Part shown: positions 34,901 through 44,600 of the stretch, one piece after another
Layout: every line of letters begins with the position of its first letter
Numbering within the stretch: position 1 is the stretch's first letter
Source of the DNA: Mimachlamys varia
Lineage: Eukaryota > Mollusca > Bivalvia > Pectinida > Pectinidae
Reading direction: 5' to 3'
Assembly: GCA_947623455.1 (NCBI GenBank)
Contig: OX392529.1
Coordinates: 53,587,186 to 53,651,185, forward strand
Length of the DNA stretch: 64,000 bases
Program-made: the position numbers and the translations under genes
Notes under the pieces: model-generated
Seen by the model: the letters and a program-made list of their open reading frames with translations, nothing else
Database searches by the model: none
What the model was told of the DNA's origin: nothing

Positions 34901-36857
34901 TTGACATTTAGGAACATAGAAAAAAGGCTATAGCTCTGTGACATTTAGGAACATAGAAAAAAGGCTATAGATCTGTGACATTTAGGAACATAGAAAAAAG
35001 GCTATAGCTCTGTGACATTTAGGAACATAGAAAAAAGGCTATAGATCTGTGACATTTAGGAACATAGAAAAAAGGCTATAGCTCTGTGACATTTAGGAAC
35101 ATAGAAAAAAGGCTATATAGCTCTGTGACATTTAGGAACATAGAAAAAAGGCTATAGCTCTGTGACATTTAGGAACATAGAAAAAAGGCTATAGATCTGT
35201 GACATTTAGGAACATAGAAAAAAGGCTATAGATCTGTGACATTTAGGAACATAGAAAAAAGGCTATAGATCTGTGACATTTAGGAACATAGAAAAAAGGC
35301 TATAGCTCTGTGACATTTAGGAACATAGAAAAAAGGCTATAGCTCTGTGACATTTAGGAACATAGAAAAAAGGCTATAGCTCTGTGACATTTAGGAACAT
35401 AGAAAAAAGGCTATATAGCTCTGTTTGGGCATAATGTCTGCATATAAAGGGAGGTAATTTGTTGAATACAATTTCTGCATACTAAGAGAGATGTATTGTT
35501 GCAGAGGTACAGTCCAATCACAGTTTTTGGAAAAACAACATTCATCCATTTTCAAGCTTGCTGTTATGGGTTACTTAACTTGTCATGGATGATTCTTTTT
35601 TGAAGGATTTTTTACTGGTAAAATAACTAATCATAGATGATAAAGATTCTATTTAAAGGATTATTAACTGGTAAAATGAAGCAGTTTCCCAATTTCTATT
35701 CCTATTCCTGTACATTAAATATAATATATTTTCTCTCTGGTAGGCCCTACCATAGAGAAAATATATGATCAAAGGGAGATAATAAACTTCATATTTCAGG
35801 ACATAACCGACTGTATTATCTTCTTTTCTTTGTGCAATTGTAACCTATACCCACCTTATCCTAGTTCTATTTATCGAAATCTTTTTAGTTCTTCTTTGTT
35901 CCATAAGTGATGCAATTATACATGGAACTGTGTCAGACACACTTGTATTCTTACATGGCATCCTAATTACTGTAAGTCTCTGTCCAGTTAAATGAGAGTG
36001 AAAATTTGACTGCTGCAAAAGAAATTCCCAGATTAGAGTAGCCATGGTTGAAATACTTTTTACTGGACAGACACTTCCTGTAAGATTATAGATTGGATAT
36101 TACAGTCTTTTGCAACAACTGAAAATGTCTAATTACTATCTTCTCTATTTAGGTGGAGGATCTAACGGATGAATCATTTGCCGACAGACACAAGATCTGT
36201 GAGGTGCAAGAGAAAAAGAGGTTTACATCTTTCATCCAGTACCCAAGTCGGAGACAGCGCGGTTCCAGAGGTGATGATCAGCCCCGCACCCCTGCCATAG
36301 CCGATGATATTCCAATGGATATAAGTGTGAATGAGCCCATCCTTCCTTTGATGAGTCCTCTCTCTACTAGCCCATCTCCAACCCCACAGACGCAGGCCCA
36401 GGCATTCAAAGACGAGGCATTCAGGAGGCGGAGTAGTTCAGCTTCCTCTCGGCGTCTCAGTATGAGCGCCAGTATGGACGAAAACAGCCGAGACTCGCAG
36501 TTATACGAGACGGTCGAGACCTTCTCTGTTGATCCATGGCCAGATAGAACTTTCCCGTTGACAGAGGACGAGTATGAACAAATGAAGACGGTTCAGCCTC
36601 CAGCTGTGCATGTCCGCCGTGCTCGAATCTCCAGCACGCGCATATCTCTAATGAGCGAGTACAGCACCAGTAGCCACCATCCTCCGCAAGAAGATTCCAT
36701 GTCGGGAAGTAGTCATCCGTGCTCCCCGCTCCCGAGCACGTCGTCCGGGTCCGTTGTTGGGGAAGATCCAAATGACCCGGAATGGATGATCAATGGAGAT
36801 AAAGATAAAGAGAAGGTTCCTTTGAAGCAGTCGGTCATCCTAAAACTGAAACGCTGA
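14858..36857 (+). CDS. KANSL1: KAT8 regulatory NSL complex subunit 1 (KANSL1), full spliced gene, 8 coding exons
   Basis: Scaffold of the nuclear NSL histone acetyltransferase complex. In characterised animals it binds KAT8/MOF and WDR5 and supports H4 acetylation at promoters. Coding exons: 14858-16209, 20160-20986, 30521-30620, 31408-31493, 32232-32372, 33975-34242, 34735-34891, 36153-36857. All introns are GT..AG, and summed phases give 3,636 nt (1,211 aa plus stop); human KANSL1 is about 1,105 aa. Landmarks by residue (numbered from 14858): N-terminal MAAMAPALT at 12-20; conserved basic helix about 279-310; acidic/serine motif with SSSGGES about 421-435; W-rich coiled segment 452-500 ([19 protein letters not shown]); WIN-like AARCRP with R645; basic patch RKRK; cysteines 678/680/687/690; HPVLSF about 715-720; PEHE region about 889-1005 with DINNIVIP and VEKLQYKEI. 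The orthologous start is more likely 14891. I see no frameshift or internal stop. Confidence 0.95.
16888..16919. repeat. (TA)n microsatellite, KANSL1 intron 1
   Basis: An uninterrupted TA run of about 16 units. Confidence 0.95.
18055..18160. repeat. 20-bp tandem repeat, KANSL1 intron 1
   Basis: The unit GGATCTTAATTCTTGATCTT occurs about four times with decay at the 3' side. Confidence 0.8.
20160..20986 (+). CDS. KANSL1: KANSL1 exon 2 (coiled segment, WIN motif, Cys cluster)
   Basis: Acceptor TACTTGCAG|G; donor CACAAG|GTAAAA; 827 nt; enters in phase 2 and leaves in phase 1. It opens with [19 protein letters not shown], nearly identical to the human segment, followed by a coiled helix ending FKQIRHTKG and VILGEAP. 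The middle is a poorly conserved linker rich in Ser/Pro/Gln. [17 protein letters not shown] aligns with human VAARTRPVLSCKKRRL, the WIN-type segment whose arginine enters the WDR5 pocket; here that is R645 (codon 20740-20742). Next comes a cluster C678, C680, C687, C690 (CEC...CPMCGG), matching the human Cys/Gly-rich segment and possibly metal-binding. The exon ends [13 protein letters not shown]. Binding roles come from family knowledge; the motifs are visible in the sequence. Confidence 0.94.
23080..23464 (-). mobile_element. TTAA-flanked MITE, copy in KANSL1 intron 2
   Basis: A complete copy of a roughly 390-bp family with inverted ends of the type AGGCCCAATATACGTAACTT, bounded by TTAA on both sides (23076-23079, 23465-23468). 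The TTAA target suggests piggyBac-type (or other TTAA-specific) mobilisation. Internal landmarks are CCAGTTGATAA, CCTAAAACGAAGTAA, AATTCAGGTGGGG and GCTGCTGTACCG. Confidence 0.85.
24047..24215. repeat. 29-bp minisatellite, about 6 copies, KANSL1 intron 2
   Basis: The unit contains ATATATCAAGGTTAGCATAC then AGATGTATA. There are four near-identical copies, then two shortened, diverged ones. Confidence 0.85.
27428..27540. repeat. About 42-bp tandem repeat, 3 copies, KANSL1 intron 2
   Basis: Each unit holds ATTATATAAATT and AAGTTGCCTTGTATAAT. Confidence 0.75.
28485..28848. mobile_element. 364-bp hAT-like MITE in KANSL1 intron 2
   Basis: A perfect 8-bp duplication GATTCTTA lies at 28477-28484 and 28849-28856. 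The ends AGAGCTGGGTACC and, inverted, GGCGGGTCGGGAT-like CCGCCCAGCCCTA are related. The interior is full of TACCACGGTA and TACCGGT blocks. The 8-bp duplication fits hAT-type elements. No ORF. Confidence 0.7.
30521..30620 (+). CDS. KANSL1: KANSL1 exon 3
   Basis: Acceptor GTTTTTACAG|AAATT; donor AGAGAAG|GTAAGT; 100 nt, phase 1 to phase 2. It encodes [19 protein letters not shown] then [14 protein letters not shown]. Joined to exon 2 (HPVLSFTQ) it aligns without a gap to human [20 protein letters not shown] and SQWQNKP, which argues that no coding exon is missing from the 9.5 kb intron 2. Confidence 0.92.
30725..31027 (+). repeat. 27-bp minisatellite with both strands open, KANSL1 intron 3
   Basis: About 11 units alternate between types such as CATACAATTGAAACCATTTT and CATACAAATGAAATCTTTG. 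Because 27 is a multiple of three, a plus-strand frame of 105 codons (9-residue repeats such as MQLKQMGDG and IQMKSLCEV) and a minus-strand frame of 154 codons stay open. Reading on from exon 3 meets a TAA at the donor, so the repeat is not part of a retained-intron KANSL1 frame. I regard these ORFs as products of the periodicity. Confidence 0.85.
31408..31493 (+). CDS. KANSL1: KANSL1 exon 4
   Basis: Acceptor GTTAACCAG|GCGAC; donor TCAGCTA|GTAAGT; 86 nt, phase 2 to phase 1. It encodes [20 protein letters not shown] followed by [14 protein letters not shown] sequence up to the donor. The segment is very basic, consistent with the Lys/Arg-rich region between the HPVL box and the PEHE domain. 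It was placed by reading frame and junction quality rather than strong residue conservation. Confidence 0.85.
31531..31688. mobile_element. 158-bp MITE with 15-bp inverted repeats in KANSL1 intron 4
   Basis: The ends CAGGGTTTTCCCTGG and CCAGGGAAAACCCTG are perfect inverse complements, and TACTGA flanks both sides (31525-31530, 31689-31694). It has no coding capacity of its own. The 6-bp duplication and CAG start match the larger element at 32804-33687, suggesting mobilisation by a related transposase. Confidence 0.8.
31721..31945 (+). mobile_element. tRNA-derived SINE with Deu/V-like core in KANSL1 intron 4
   Basis: The head GGTGCAGTGGATAGCGCACC and the B-box-like GGTTTGATTCTC resemble a tRNA promoter. 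They are followed by the conserved core containing GTGGGTTTTCTCC and TTTCCTCCCACA. The tail has a TTGTTGTAAAATAAATGAA-type end. It lies in the same orientation as KANSL1. Confidence 0.8.
32232..32372 (+). CDS. KANSL1: KANSL1 exon 5
   Basis: Acceptor GTTTCTTTTAG|AACTA; donor GCTATGG|GTACGA (a weaker donor than the others); 141 nt, phase 1 to phase 1. It encodes a basic stretch including [20 protein letters not shown] and [23 protein letters not shown]-type clusters could contribute to nuclear localisation; this is inference. Confidence 0.85.
32804..33687. mobile_element. 884-bp DNA transposon with 6-bp target duplication in KANSL1 intron 5
   Basis: The left end CAGTGCGTGCCAAACT is matched, inverted, by the right end AGTTTGGCACACATTG (14 of 16 bases). 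Both ends directly abut the repeat CCACTT (32798-32803 and 33688-33693). The element encloses the minus-strand zinc-finger ORF at 33078-33557. The CAG..CTG-type ends suggest a hAT-like element, but the duplication is 6 bp rather than the usual 8, so the superfamily is left open. Confidence 0.75.
33078..33557 (-). pseudogene. Transposon-borne zinc-finger ORF (BED/TTF-like), probably an N-terminal remnant
   Basis: A 159-codon ORF opposite to KANSL1, inside its intron 5. The visible core is [20 protein letters not shown], with C-X2-C (CSVC), then about 30 residues later [11 protein letters not shown], giving H-X5-H. This order resembles the TTF/BED-type finger at the start of transposase-derived ZNF862/KIAA1586-like proteins (from memory of the family). 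No dimerisation or catalytic region follows. The ORF lies between the inverted ends of an 884-bp element, so it is best read as the leftover first exon of a deleted transposase, or a captured host exon. Whether it is expressed is unknown. Confidence 0.55.
33975..34242 (+). CDS. KANSL1: KANSL1 exon 6 (start of PEHE region)
   Basis: Acceptor CTCCATTGTAG|CACTG; donor ACACCTAA|GTAAGA; 268 nt, phase 1 to phase 2. A Ser-rich part is followed by [17 protein letters not shown] and [16 protein letters not shown]. The human counterpart is [17 protein letters not shown] and [14 protein letters not shown], the opening of the PEHE domain that contacts the KAT8/MOF catalytic domain. This is the most diagnostic segment of the gene. 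Confidence 0.95.
34735..34891 (+). CDS. KANSL1: KANSL1 exon 7 (acidic insert in PEHE region)
   Basis: Acceptor TGCTATGGCAG|ATGGC; donor GAAGAAGAG|GTAAAT; 157 nt, phase 2 to phase 0. It restores TPKWRDL across the junction (human TPSWREV), then gives a Glu-rich linker ([19 protein letters not shown] and QDGEEEEE). The donor is followed after only 10 bases by a 37-bp minisatellite. Confidence 0.93.
34902..35424 (+). repeat. 37-bp minisatellite, 14 copies, in KANSL1 intron 7
   Basis: The unit reads TGACATTTAGGAACATAG, AAAAAAGGCTATAG, then CTCTG or ATCTG. I counted 14 copies. Two copies (around 35107 and 35410) have an extra AT before AGCTCTG. The array starts 10 bases after the exon 7 donor. 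Confidence 0.9.
36153..36857 (+). CDS. KANSL1: KANSL1 exon 8 (end of PEHE region and C-terminus)
   Basis: Acceptor CTCTATTTAG|GTGGA; 705 nt in phase 0, ending at TGA 36855-36857. It begins [20 protein letters not shown], matching human [20 protein letters not shown], then RRQRGSRG (human PQRRGSR). A Ser/Pro-rich tail follows. [14 protein letters not shown] resembles human WERRTFPLAHSP. The tail ends [13 protein letters not shown]. The similarity runs almost to the stop, so the C-terminus appears complete. Confidence 0.95.
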   Translation: MEDLTDESFADRHKICEVQEKKRFTSFIQYPSRRQRGSRGDDQPRTPAIADDIPMDISVNEPILPLMSPLSTSPSPTPQTQAQAFKDEAFRRRSSSASSRRLSMSASMDENSRDSQLYETVETFSVDPWPDRTFPLTEDEYEQMKTVQPPAVHVRRARISSTRISLMSEYSTSSHHPPQEDSMSGSSHPCSPLPSTSSGSVVGEDPNDPEWMINGDKDKEKVPLKQSVILKLKR

Positions 36858-39800
36858 GATGATCCCCAACATAATGCTGGGCACGAATCATCACCATAAA
36901 ACCACCTCAGGCCTTCTAAGGTGGAAAGCCAAGGTACAAAACTGGAGAACACCATTAACCACCAGTCTTGGTCTTTATATCCAAGCAAGGCTGATCACAA
37001 TGTCCAATCATAAATGGACTGGAGACAACAAAGAATCTCCCGGAAAAGAACTGTAGGCCTTTGGATATAACCCAGAATCTCTGCAGAAGGACCAAATGTC
37101 TTGGGAGATCACCTGGAAAGAATCTCTAGAAAGGTAGACGGAGGCCTATGCATATGGGTGGAATGGAATGTCATCGAGATCTTCCAGGTTTGGAAGATGC
37201 TTCGAGACTGATTTGACTTGGATATATGCAATGCTTATTGTAAATAAGTACTGTATATTTCATGAGAAGGTGAAAGATTGCGAGTGTGTGATCATTCTGA
37301 AACACTGTGTTATTATTATTGTTCTAAGCAAGATCAAGAGATGGGACACTGCAAAGTCATTGCTGTTGTAATGTATAGCCAAGATGTATGTTAGCAAGTC
37401 CTATTGTTACAGAAGTCGTTAGTGCTAAATGTTCTATATATTTACACAAACAAACAAACATGTCCCATAACACAGTTATATATATGTATTTATGTATGTA
37501 TATATATACCACAAGGCAGAGAGAAACTGGCCTTAGATAATCTAGTCGGAACGGACTTAGATCATAGTGAAATCGCAAGTGTATTGATCTATTAAAAATC
37601 CACAACAACTGAAGTGCTATGAAATATTTTGAAGGAGGTAGAAGAAGGTTTGAGACCGTCATGGAATTTGCTGGGGTCAGAATTTCTGCTGGCTGAATAA
37701 CAACTTGTAGAAAGCTTTTGACCGAGTGCCATGATTTTGTAAATAGGTGTGCTTGAAAGTTGCAAGGGTCTCTGGTTATTGTTGATGCATTTTTTGCAAT
37801 TGTCTGGTCAGATATTACTACTGTTCGAATATGTCAATTTACAAACTTGTTTTTGTCCATAAAGAATTACTTATTGTGTGTTTAAAAATATACATCCCGT
37901 GTATATTTTACTCACTGAAAAACTTCGTTTTTAGTGACAATGATATTCATTGCAAGATTTTGCTTCAAATCAAATGTATTTTGACTAAAATCTGCGTTTA
38001 AAAATGATTGTAATTGAAAATTGAGAACATTTTTTTTTTAGAACAAGAATCATGTTTTCATACGGAAATTAATGGAATTAGGATTGTTATTTCTACAAAT
38101 TTTGCATTTTGTTGTCGAGTCAATGTGTTCAAAGTGAAAAACTTTTACATATAGTTGATTGTCTATCAGTCGTATCTGCACCAGACCTATAAATGGTCAT
38201 GAACCCTGTTACAACTATGTATGTATGTGTGATGGGTGACAACTATTGAACATTAGTTACCCACAATATGTGCCCACCATTCTGATCTACGATATATATA
38301 GTGCTGTTGATGAAATGTATGCATTTTCGTTATCTCCTGGTTCCTGTATCCATGTATGACTTTTCAATAGTTGCATAATATTAACAACCAAGGAAACTTT
38401 TGATTTATTTCAACAATTATCTTTGTTGCTTTTTTCTTTAAATTTTGCAGTGCTCAATAATTTTGTGAAATCATGTTTACTATTAATTAGGATTTGATCA
38501 AGAATTTGATTATTTTATTGATGTTAATCATTATTGGTTTCTGTTCCTTCTGCTACTACTCATAACTGATGGTTTCAGTTTGATAATTACGATAATAACA
38601 CTTTATAGACTGGATTGAAATATGATTTAAGATAACCAGGAAATGAAGGCAAGATTGTTTCATTGCCTCTACTCTAGATCTAATTTTATATCTTAATTTT
38701 GTTGCTGTGCTAGTGTCAGATGCACATACATTGACTAATTGTTAATAATTTCATATATTACTGTTATAAAACAAAAATAGTAAAGTAATTCACATTTTTT
38801 TTTTATTTACTCTGCTGATTTATTTTCCAGACATAAATGCGCTTTGAATGTGTCTTGTTTCCTGCAAAGCAAGGTCAATTGTACTAATCTAGCTATTAAA
38901 GTTTTAATTGGTTTAGCACGTCAAGGGGGATAATTTTTCACTGGTATTTTACCATGTAAAACGGGGGATAACTTTTCACTGGTCATTTAAAATTATTAAT
39001 AGTTACAATTTTACCATATATAGTACATAAATAGAAACTCGTTAACATTCCTTGCTTCAGGTGCTTTTCACTTTCACAAATATTGATATACTAAATCTCG
39101 TTTAGTCATACATGCAGCAATACCTATATATATAAATATTATAATATTCATACATATATGAATTGATTACATTCAATGATGCATTTGTTCCCTCGGTTTA
39201 TGTTGAAGCTATTGGATTCATCATAGTATGGTGTGTTTGAAGATTTTGTTATGTAGGGGGAAACTCTGTCTAAAGAGTTATCGCGATCTTATGTTAATTG
39301 TTTTACTTTTAATGTAGTGATGGCACAGCAAGTTGTTATCAACATGTTCTGTAAGTTTCCATTTAAAGTTCATGTTGAATTGTAGAGATTGTTTAGTACT
39401 GTCAGGTTCTTATAATTATTACTCGTGCATAAATGTTTAAAACTAGAAAGAAAAAAAAAGAAAAATAATATTGCATGCAATTCACTGAAAAAATTGTAGA
39501 GAAGCAAGTTTAATTTGAAAAGGAAAAAAACTAAAAAGGTTTATGCTCCATTATTATTTACTAACTGATCTTTGGTTTCTGTCGGTTAAAAAATGTGGAA
39601 GTTTTGAATTTTGTATTGCATCCTGTGAACAAAAATAGTTGTAAATTTTCTTCCCGTATTTGATTCAAGACGTGACGATTGATCTGTACCGATATAATAT
39701 GTGTTCCTTCCATTAACACACTTTTTTCTATGCACATTTTATTATTAAAAGAAGTTCTGTATGCTGTAACCTTTTCACTCTTCATTTAAACATAATGATC

Positions 39801-40800
39801 AAACTATTAATTCAAAATTCAAAGTTTTTAAAGATTTTATTCAATAAAAAAAAAAATCTTTGTGAATTTTTTTATATTCAATAAAAAAAAAAATCTTTGT
39901 GAATTTTTTTATTAAAACTAGAATTAAAAGTGGGCGAGAAAAATATTGAAATAATTATCTGATAATCTACTTATATTATGATATTCCAATTCTTAAAAGA
40001 CAGGAATGAAGAAGAATTCTTCAGCACAAATATCAAGCAATAAAAAAATTTTGAATATCACCAAAAAGAAAAGAAAGTACACAGAAAGAATTTTTTTGTA
40101 GGGATTGTATTTAACAATGACTAAAACTGCTAATTAATTAATACCCTCACTTTTACTTTGCATTTCACAAGTGCTGATTTGGTTGATCTTGGTTAATGGT
40201 AAATACGTGTTCTGCCATTATATAGTAATAGGAAATGTACTACCATCCTGGATGCTTACCTTGTTCTTTGTTGGAATGTGATATCGAGGAAGTTGTGTTA
40301 CGAATTGGTCAGTTTTTGTTGGTTAGTGTTGTGCTTTGTGAATTGTGTTCCCTACCAATGAAACATAAAAAATTGCCTCCGGTAAAAATAAAAAAGGCAA
40401 CAAAAAAATGGTTAAAAAAATAAACTGATTTTCTCCCCCTATGATATTAAAGCATAACGTGGTATATTTTTCAGTATCTAAACTGTTAACTAGTAAAAAA
40501 GAAAATAATCATTAACCAGTTATGCTGTAGTTATGCAGTTATTTCATTGATTAAGTGGTCGATAGCGTTTATTGTATGCGTCTTGGAGGGTTCTATCAGT
40601 AGTTGAAATTTTCATTAAAAAAACATCAATGTTGGCTATGATTTAGTACTAAGACTTCAATGTGTGCATGTGTGAGCGAGTATGTTGTACATACTGTGTG
40701 GTTCTATACTGTACAAAAGTATGTGAATTATCCTCACTACTTATACAAGATGTACAAATAAATGCGAGTTCTCATTCATTGTTGTGTATAATAAATGTAC
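36858..40800 (+). other. KANSL1: Probable KANSL1 3' UTR and flank
   Basis: No coding exon is seen after the TGA. AATAAA hexamers occur at 39843-39848 and again in the next duplicate, 40757-40762 and 40790-40795, followed by an A-rich stretch to 40880. Any of these could be the poly(A) signal. Transcript data would be needed to choose. Confidence 0.45.
39830..39912. repeat. Direct duplication in KANSL1 3' flank
   Basis: TTCAATAAAAAAAAAAATCT and TTGTGAATTTTTTTA occur twice in a row. Each copy includes an AATAAA. Confidence 0.8.
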
Positions 40801-41439
40801 ATTACCTCTCGTTTCAACAGAGTGTACAAATGTAAAAAAAAAAAAGAAGAAAATTAAAAAAAAAAAATCAAATAAAAAACTTTCAGAAGAATGAAAAAGC
40901 AGAAGAAAAAATCTCTACTTAGCGTTTTGTTCTCTTGATTGGAGGTTGTTGCTTAGTTGTTGAATATTGTAAGATGAACAGGAAGGAAAAAATGACCAAT
41001 AGCCTGCAGCTAGTGCAATTAAAATGAAATCACAAACAAACAGAGACTTTGTCATTTTTTCCAAACATTTGGACTCTTGCGAGATAACAACTATGGGACA
41101 ATGGTTGATCTTGCTCTTAGTGATGTCTGATGTCTGGCCAAAACCATAGTGTCTCTGATAAGGTCTGTAATAAGTGAACCGTTTATTAGGCTGTTCAGTG
41201 ACTATAATGTGCCCTTGTGACATCTAGTGATGATGTTGCGTCAGTCATCATGACCAGAGATATATGATCCTACCACCATGTGACTGTACATCTTGCATTT
41301 AATTTACAAGATATCACAAACCATGCATCAATGGATATTGGTTACAAATTATCAGCATCAATAAGCATAACGATACATTTATTACAAGATACATTTATGC
41401 TCTTATTTGATGTCGATCGCTACTATACAAAAATGAACA

Positions 41440-41639
41440 TACGCCAATAATGATGCATCAAAAATCATACGTCAATGATAATACGTTAACGAAACTTCAA
41501 TGATACATCTACGTAATTGGCGCGACGTTATGTAGTTATTGATATGACGTCACAACGATTGTGACGTTCTACACAAGTGTCTTTACAGTTGATCAATGGT
41601 ATCCAAACGTGTTTCGTTGGGCTCCGTCCCATTCTTGAC
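41440..41639. repeat. Degenerate left flank of the satellite
   Basis: Isolated monomer-like pieces (CATACGCCAATAATGATGCA, AATCATACGTCAATGATAAT, ACTTCAATGATACATCTACG) precede the clean array. They are interrupted by about 110 bases of non-repeat DNA containing a complete TGACGTCA at 41545-41552. This may be the edge, or the seed, of the array. Confidence 0.6.
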
Positions 41640-44600
41640 ACGTACGTCAATGGCAATACATCAAAGATCATACGTCAATGACGATACATCTGATCATACT
41701 TCAATGACAATACATCTATGATCGTAGGTCAACGACCGATACATCTATGATCATGCGTCAATGACCGATACACCTATGATCATACGTCAATGATGATACA
41801 TCTCTGATCATACTTCAATGACGATACATCTATGATCATACGTCAATGACTATATATCTATGATCATACATCAATGACCAAAACATCTATGATCATACGT
41901 CAATGACGATACACCTATGATCATATGTCAATAACAATACATCTATGATCATACGTCAATGACTATATATCTGATCATACATCAATGACCAAAACATCTA
42001 TTATCATACGTCAATGACGATACATCTATGATCATACTTCAATGACGATACACCTATGATCATACGTCAATGACGATACATCAATGATCATACATCAATG
42101 GCGAAACATAAATGATCATACGTCAATGACGATACACTTATGATCATACGTCAATGATGATACACCTATGATCATACGTCAATTAGTATACAACTATGAT
42201 CATACGTCAATGACCGATACAACTATGATCATACGTCAATGACGATACACCTATGATCATACGTCAATGACGATACACCTATGATCATACGTCAATGACG
42301 ATACACCTATGATCATACTTCAATGACAGATACATCTATGATCTTACGTCAATGACAGATACATCTATGATAATACGTCAATGGCGATACTACTTTGATC
42401 ATACTTCAATGACAGATACATCTATGATAATACGTCAATGGCGATACACCTATGATCATACTTCAATGGCGATACATCAATGATCATACGTCAATGACGA
42501 TACACCTATGATCATACGTCAATGAGGATACATCTATGATCATACGTCAATGGCGATACGTCAATGACGATACACCTATGATCATACGTCAATGAAGATA
42601 CACCTATGATCATACGTCAATGAGGATACACCTATGATCATACGTCAATGAGGATACATCTATGATCATACGTCAATGGCGATACGTCAATGACGATACA
42701 CCTATGATCATACGTCAATGACGATACATCAATGATCATACGTCAATGACGATACACCTATGATCATACGTCAATGAGGATACACCTATGATCATACGTA
42801 AATGACGATACATCTATGATCATACGTCAATGACGATACATCTATGATCATACGTCAATGACGATACACCTATGATCATACGTAAATGACGATACACCTA
42901 TGATCATGCGTCAATGACGATACATCAATGATCATACATCAATGGCGATACATAAATGATCATACGTCAATGACGATACACCTATGATCATACGTCAATT
43001 AGTATACAACTATGATCATACGTCAATGACCGATACAACTATGATCATACGTCAATGACGATACACCTATGATCATACGTCAATGACGATACACCTATGA
43101 TCATACGTCAATGACGATACACCTATGATCATACTTCAATGACAGATACATCTATGATCATACGTCAATGACAAATACATCTATGATAATACGTCAATGG
43201 CGATACTACTTTGATCATACTTCAATGACAGATACATCTATGATAATACGTCGATGGCGATACACCTATGATCATACTTCAATGGCGATACATCAATGAT
43301 CATACGTCAATGACGATACACCTATGATCATACGTCAATGAAGATACACCTATGATCATACGTCAATGAGGATACACCTATGATCATACGTCAATGAGGA
43401 TACATCTATGATCATACGTCAATGGCGATACGTCAATGGCGATACGTCAATGACGATACACCTATGATCATACGTCAATGACGATACATCAATGATCATA
43501 CGTCAATGACGATACACCTATGATCATACGTCAATGACGATACACCTATGATCATACGTCAATGAGGATACACCTATGATCATGCGTCAATGAGGATACA
43601 TCTATGATCACACGTCAATGGCTATACGTCAATGACGATACACCTATGATCATACGTCAATGACGATGCACCTTCGATAATACGTCAATGACGATACACC
43701 TGTGATCATACGTCAATGACGATACACCTATGATCATACGCCAATGATGAGACATCTATGATCATACGTCAATAACGATACACCTATAATCATACGATAA
43801 TGACGATACACCTATGATAATACGTCAATGACGATACACCTGTGATCATACGTCAATGACGATACACCTATGATCATACGTCAATGACCGATACATCTAT
43901 GATCATACGTCAATGACGATACATCTATGATCATACGTCAATGACGATACACCTATGATCATACGTCAATGACGATACACCTATGATCACACGTCAATGA
44001 CCGAAACATCTATGATAATACGTCGATGGCGATACACCTATGATCATACTTCAATGGCGATACATCAATGATCATACGTCAATGACGATACACCTATGAT
44101 CATACGTCAATGAAGATACACCTATGATCATACGTCAATGAGGATACACCTATGATCATACGTCAATGAGGATACATCTATGATCATACGTCAATGGCGA
44201 TACGTCAATGGCGATACGTCAATGACGATACACCTATGATCATACGTCAATGACGATACATCAATGATCATACGTCAATGACGATACACCTATGATCATA
44301 CGTCAATGACGATACACCTATGATCATACGTCAATGAGGATACACCTATGATCATGCGTCAATGAGGATACATCTATGATCACACGTCAATGGCTATACG
44401 TCAATGACGATACACCTATGATCATACGTCAATGACGATGCACCTTCGATAATACGTCAATGACGATACACCTGTGATCATACGTCAATGACGATACACC
44501 TATGATCATACGCCAATGACGATACATCTATGATCATACGTCAATGACGATACACCTATGATCATGCATCAATGACGATACACCTATGATCATACGTCAA

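Noticed and set aside
40915..41223. 102-codon minus-strand ORF with a hydrophobic segment (FVCDFILIALAAGYW)
   Set aside because: No family recognised, no supporting splice or poly(A) context on that strand, and it lies between an A-rich stretch and the satellite edge. Possibly chance.
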